Part shown: positions 60,060 through 64,000 of the stretch, one piece after another
How the letters are laid out: every line of letters begins with the position of its first letter
How positions within the stretch are numbered: the stretch's first letter is position 1
Assembly: GCF_024586455.1 (NCBI RefSeq)
Contig: NC_065919.1
Location: 23,164,839-23,228,838 of the forward strand
Source: Bactrocera neohumeralis
Lineage: Eukaryota; Arthropoda; Insecta; Diptera; Tephritidae
Direction of reading: 5' to 3'
DNA length: 64,000 nucleotides
Position numbers and translations under genes: made by a program
The notes under the pieces: model-generated
The model's database searches: none
What the model saw: only the letters and a program-made list of their open reading frames with translations
What the model was told of the DNA's origin: nothing

Positions 60060-61419
60060 ACCCGCCAATATGGTAGGACCGAAACCTTTAATAGCGGTTG
60101 GTCCCCACACCATAAAGGAGCTGCTCTGTAATGATGAAACAATGGGTAGGGAGAGACATTGGCAACCACTCCCAGGCATACGCCATGCAAAGTTGCTAAT
60201 GAATGGTTACAATGTCAAAAGGTTTAAATATGTAATCAATCTCCCAACATGTTTCCAAATAGGGATCACATCGCCTCAATAGCACCTAGCAGTATATTGG
60301 AACTCGTCAATTAACTGGAACTAGTTGAGATGTTGTGAGTTAGGAGAGGGCACAACAGACCCTAGGTCGCAGTGCAATCCTCATTTAATTATCTATCTAA
60401 CAAACAGACACATATGACTAAATCGCTCATTGTGCTGATCACTTAAATATATATTTTATAGGATATCCGAAGTCTAGGTGTTACTAACTTCGTTGCCAAC
60501 TTTATACTATACCTTTAGATTTGATGTTCTTTTTTTACCAGGTTGATCTATGTCTTTATTCTGTTATTAAACTGTACTGTTGTATAGGTGGTGAGCTGAT
60601 CTCGATAACCAAATTTTATTTGTTTTCATTGAAGTCTTTAACGGGCCAGAGACCGTTATCGTATTTACATCTAAAACAGTTCATTCTCCCTTTCCTTTCA
60701 TAACCCCTGCTGGAAATCCCATCATATTCATTGTTAAGTATGAGTAAAAAATGGTAGATTCACTATTAGAGATTTACAAAGATTTCCAAAAGTCAATTCA
60801 TAGACATGGACGCAGATTTTCACAACCCGAAAAATCGGAGACGAGACAATAGAAGGTGTTGTCTACAAAGCTGTAGGCATTCGATAGCTGGGATAGTGAG
60901 CAGAAACTCACCTGCAATAGGTCCACATTGGAAAACTTTCCCTGAAGTAATGTGAAAGCGGTCCCGGGCCTAGGGAAAATTCAAGGGGAGAAGGGGGAAT
61001 GGTTTAGTGTGTACACCAATCACGTAGAATGGTGGTCCCTAAATGGTGCGCAAGCCTTTTAAGCCCTTCTAACGGCCTAAAAAAACTTCAATATGTAGCG
61101 AACGCATTGGCTCCATTTTGAGGTTGAAATAAACGAACATTGACCATGACGCCCCAAATAAATATAAACACAAATGTCCAAGCAGTTATTGCTGTTGTAT
61201 ATGTATACATACAAATATAAGTTTACTTAATATTTTTGGGAAGAAAATCTCACGACGGGGACTCCATCTTTTTATATTTATAAATTCATCAGTTGTGAAC
61301 TTCTCTAATTACAACAATTATTTAGGTATAGCTATGACTTTAAATTTGCTTTTACATTTCTATATTGTATTTAAAATATATATATATATACTTATCTCTT
61401 ACACTTAATTTCATTGCAG
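60060..61419 (+). other. Intron up to the MA-helix exon
   Basis: Nothing recognised except a (ta)n run at about 61375-61390 and a pyrimidine-rich acceptor. Short frames at 60070-60282 and 60521-60703 show no motif. Confidence 0.5.
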
Positions 61420-61688
61420 CACTTCCTGCCTCACATCGTTTCGACTTGGCTGCAGCGGGCGGCATAGCGCCCTGTTTTGGTGATCCGCCCCTACCCTCAG
61501 CACTGCCACTGCCCGGCGCCGATGATGACCTCTTCAGTCCATCGGGCAATGGGGATATCAGTCCCGGCTGTTGTCATGCCGACCTGAGTCCGACCTTCGA
61601 CAAGCCGTACATGCGCGAAATGGAGAAGACAATCGAGGGCTCGCGATTTATAGCGCAACATGTGAAAAACAAGGATAAATTTGAGAGC
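61420..61688 (+). CDS. nAChRalpha1: nAChR alpha1 exon: distal cytoplasmic loop and MA helix
   Basis: This 269-bp exon has acceptor tttcattgcag and donor gtaagtt at 61689. It begins (G|CA) ALPASHRFDLAAAGGIAPC, continues with LPLPGADDDLFSPSGNGD and ISPGCCHADLSPTFDKPY, and closes with REMEKTIEGSRFIAQHVKNK and DKFES. The last block is the amphipathic MA helix just before TM4. The 89 complete codons contain no stop, while the opposite strand has only a shadow frame. Drosophila alpha1, as I recall it, has an alanine run between GCC and DLSP; here only His-Ala remain. The next expected exon, starting near VEEDWKYVAMVLDR and holding TM4, was not found in the remaining 2.3 kb and must lie beyond 64000. 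Confidence 0.96.
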
Positions 61689-62460
61689 GTAAGTTAAAGT
61701 AGAGCTTTTTTACATATTCTTTAAAGAAGCATTGACCATTGTCATTTGTCATCAACATTGAAGTTTCAACTAGTTCGCAACGCACTTCGCCGCATTGCTA
61801 TTATCGTACACTTGCTTGTAATATGCACTCCTTTCGCGCCACATTCTCATAACGGAAATGCAATTCAGTTCTCATGCAGTCATCGTATATGCGTACAAAC
61901 TGTAAATAAAGAATTAAATATTATATTACTTTTCAGATTCAAAGTTACACATAAGCGGACAATAACCCTACATATGAAGTAAGGCCTTTACGAAGAAATA
62001 TTTGAGAAGAACCTTTAATGTGTACAAACAATATCACGATGAAAGGGGCTTCCCAAACTTTCCTTCTAGCATTATTTCTCGTAGAGCTTCACTAAGTTTG
62101 CGTAAGCCAACCCTTGTCCCAACTCGTCCTACTGGCACTTTTTAGGAAATTCCGTTTTAATTTTATACTAGACGATTTTGCAGAAAGCATACAATTATGT
62201 ATGTTATTGATCTGAAGTGCTGTTTGAAAAATCGACAAGTTTAGTTAAGCTCGAACCTAAAAACGAAACTTTCGGAATTGATCGGATCAGGAATCGAATC
62301 CTGGACTTATGTAGAATCAGTGCGAACCTCTAACGTACTTCAGTGAATATCTTTATATAAACCTTTTAAGTTTCTTAAGGAAGCATAGTAGCGAATCATC
62401 AGTCCGAGCAGAGGAAAAAGATTAGAATCAGCAAGAGCTGCGGGTCTTTCCAAGCTCTCA
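61689..62460 (+). other. Intron after the MA-helix exon
   Basis: AT-rich. The TM4 exon of the receptor was looked for and not seen. No other feature was recognised. Confidence 0.55.
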
Positions 62461-62464
62461 GGCA

Positions 62465-63250
62465 AAGCAGCATTAAGTTAGGTTAAGTTGGGTAGTAAGG
62501 TTCATTCAAAATCGATGCATCCCTCTTGGACTGATATTCGTCCTTTATATTACCCATAAACTCCTTAAAGTCAATCACCAGATCCGCATAGATAAACAAA
62601 GGGTTTTGAGCTTACTACAAATTTATTAAGGTGGTTAATATCAATCCTAGCCACTTCGCTAGGTTCTCTAAAGATGTGTCTTCCGAGATATTTTAATCTC
62701 AGTCCATAAAGTCGGCTTACTCCATACAGCTTAAGCAAAGAGCGTCTGACAAACTATATAGCCGCACCGCGTGTAAACCCATTGCACAGTGTCCAGGCGG
62801 AACACCTAGAATTGCAGCGAGATTTACTTTGCTAAGAGCTAGTACTTATAAGCTCTTACTGTTCACTCGGGTTCTGAAGGATATCGCAGTGGAATAAGTT
62901 CTGATTGTTGACCAGCGCTTGGGGAGCTCACTTTATGTCCATAGATCTAACGCCAGAATTCAAGAAGGTATCGGAAAATCAATTCGCCTCTAATAGGATG
63001 GAATTGGAGGAAAAGTGCCCTTAGCAACCTCATCGGCATGACAGTTACCGGCGATGCCGCTTGACCATTCATACGTAGTCACACAAAGCAATTATATTGA
63101 AGAAACCCCCTTTCAATACATATTTCTTTCACCAAAACAAAAAATTTTCTAAAATCTATGAATCCATGCACCTTTGATATGGCGAATGACATGGTCGATG
63201 ACATTAGTACTTAATCGTCGGTAGTCCGAAGGCTAGTGGAGTCAAATCTG
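62465..63250 (-). pseudogene. I-like LINE fragment, RNase H end and tail
   Basis: The lower end has 'taagttaggttaagttggg', the reversed TAACCTA-type tail. Near 63060-63010 the minus strand reads SGIAGNCHADEVAKGT, the RNase H motif (xGxxGNExADELARxGT) with its conserved His/Asp side. The region between is the C-terminal part in broken frames. It is the same family as at 44.3 and 56 kb. Confidence 0.72.
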
Positions 63251-63379
63251 TAGATATCAGGGGACGCTTTGACCTCGGCCTGTCGGCAATTAATTCGCTA
63301 AGACAGCGTCACGCGCTAAGTTGCGTCCATCCGTTGAACCTTGTCTACCTGTCTGTATATACGCACACCAGTTACACAG

Positions 63380-63875
63380 TTTTTGAGATAACAAACTGAA
63401 ATTTTTCATACGTTCTTTCAACCCCAAGAAGCTGATTATTTGTTGGAACCGCCAATATCGGACTACTATAGCATATAGCTACCATACAAACTGAGCAATC
63501 GTAATCAAGCGCTTGTATGAAACTCTTTTTTGTTTTTCAAGATATTTCTACAAAATAAGACATGGATTATGCTCCAGAACAACAATACAATCTCCGAAGA
63601 AATTGTTCAAATCGGATTACTCTAGCATACAGCTGCCATACATCCTGAGTAATCAAACTCAATTTCTCGTTTGGGTAACTTCTTTACTCGGCGAGATATC
63701 TCCATGATCTTTGACATGGATTATTCTCCAAAGAAACAATACCTTCTCTGAAGAAATTGTTCGGATCAAACTACTATATCGTATAGCTGCCTCACAAACT
63801 GACCGATCAATATCAAGTTCTTGTAAGAAAATTTGAACCTGTGCATGCTATTATAGTTTCGGTGCAACCGAAAGT
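63380..63875 (+). repeat. Dispersed repeat, family D, three tandem units
   Basis: The unit core 'tcggactactatagcatatagctaccatacaaactgagcaatc' recurs at about 63457, 63612 and 63766 (diverged), a period of about 155 bp. The array ends with 'gctattatagtttcggtgcaaccgaaagt', whose 'ttcggt-gc-aaccgaa' is an imperfect hairpin. It is the most complete copy in the window. Confidence 0.8.
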
Positions 63876-64000
63876 AACTGTTTTTTTTTTTTGTTTTTCA
63901 TTGAACTTATCACTGAATATAAGAAAATTAAACAGTATTCCATTAAATACATTGAAGCGCATGGCATTTAGCTTTAAAAGCTGCCACACCCAATGCCTTT

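Larger units (their letters stand above)
1140..61688 (+). other. nAChRalpha1: nAChR alpha1 gene, internal part (five exons, four complete introns)
   Basis: This is the span of a pentameric ligand-gated cation channel subunit gene that mediates fast cholinergic transmission in insect neurons. Five exons are visible: 1140-1249, 32045-32225, 45612-46072, 46147-46361 and 61420-61688. All junctions are GT-AG, and split codons are restored exactly (AA|C, phase 0, AG|A, G|CA). The introns between them are 30,795, 13,386, 74 and 15,058 bp. The protein matches Drosophila alpha1 (ALS), as I remember that sequence, almost residue for residue. The match includes the subunit-specific cytoplasmic motif LPASHRFDLAAAGGI, which separates it from alpha2, alpha3 and alpha4. 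The 5' exons and the TM4/C-terminal exon are outside the window, so neither start nor stop codon is visible. Subunit identity is an inference from remembered family sequences; membership of the nAChR alpha class is certain. Confidence 0.93.

Noticed and set aside
61352..61549. Minus-strand Gly/Pro/Ser-rich frame
   Set aside because: Antisense of the MA-helix exon.
61689..64000. Search for the TM4 exon of the receptor
   Set aside because: No sequence resembling the EEDWKYVAMVLDR start or a fourth membrane segment was found; the exon is presumably beyond the window.

Overview
The window is a piece of a dipteran, most likely tephritid fruit-fly, nuclear genome. It is AT-rich, has canonical GT-AG introns, and is packed with mariner, LINE and Helitron relics. 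The tephritid assignment is an inference. It rests on near fly-identical receptor exons together with several DD41D (rosa-type) mariner relics, a lineage I associate with Ceratitis rosa and relatives.

The only host gene I can support is the middle part of a nicotinic acetylcholine receptor alpha subunit on the + strand, best matched to nAChRalpha1 (Drosophila ALS). Five exons are visible: 1140-1249, 32045-32225, 45612-46072, 46147-46361 and 61420-61688. Their codon phases join without a break. They cover the ligand-binding domain from loop A onward, the Cys-loop, loops B and C, TM1-TM3 and the cytoplasmic loop with its amphipathic helix. The exons for the signal peptide and N-terminus lie upstream of the window. 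The exon carrying TM4 and the C-terminus lies downstream. No promoter, start codon, stop codon or poly(A) site of the gene is in view.

Everything else is intron: at least 1.1 kb, then 30.8 kb, 13.4 kb, 74 bp, 15.1 kb, and at least 2.3 kb. The long introns are a graveyard of transposable elements. (a) Tc1/mariner relics include a near full-length 1.26-kb mariner at 54746-56004, an internally deleted relative at 13368-14034, Mos1-like copies near 17-18 and 32.5-33.1 kb, and DD41D rosa-type copies at 17.3, 27.3, 41.6, 43.6, 48.7-51.2 and 59.4 kb. A 1.07-kb element with clean inverted repeats lies at 29302-30374. (b) Non-LTR retrotransposon fragments come from at least four lineages: a LINE with an (AAG)n tail, an RNase-H-bearing I-like LINE with a TAACCTA tail, an R1-like C-terminus and a Jockey-like 3' end. 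(c) A 2.3-kb Helitron has Rep and Pif1-helicase remnants and canonical termini (7819-10099). (d) A 664-bp TTAA-flanked MITE lies at 6877-7540. (e) A dispersed repeat recurs in at least seven places. (f) A decayed tandem array of roughly 340-bp units lies at about 11.8-13.4 kb.

All transposon reading frames I could follow are broken, so the elements appear non-autonomous. I saw no tRNA, rRNA, CRISPR, bacterial operon or convincing nested host gene. The most unusual observations are the ~340-bp array, the nested insertions at 17 kb and 54-56 kb, the fully bounded Helitron, and the multi-copy rosa-type family.
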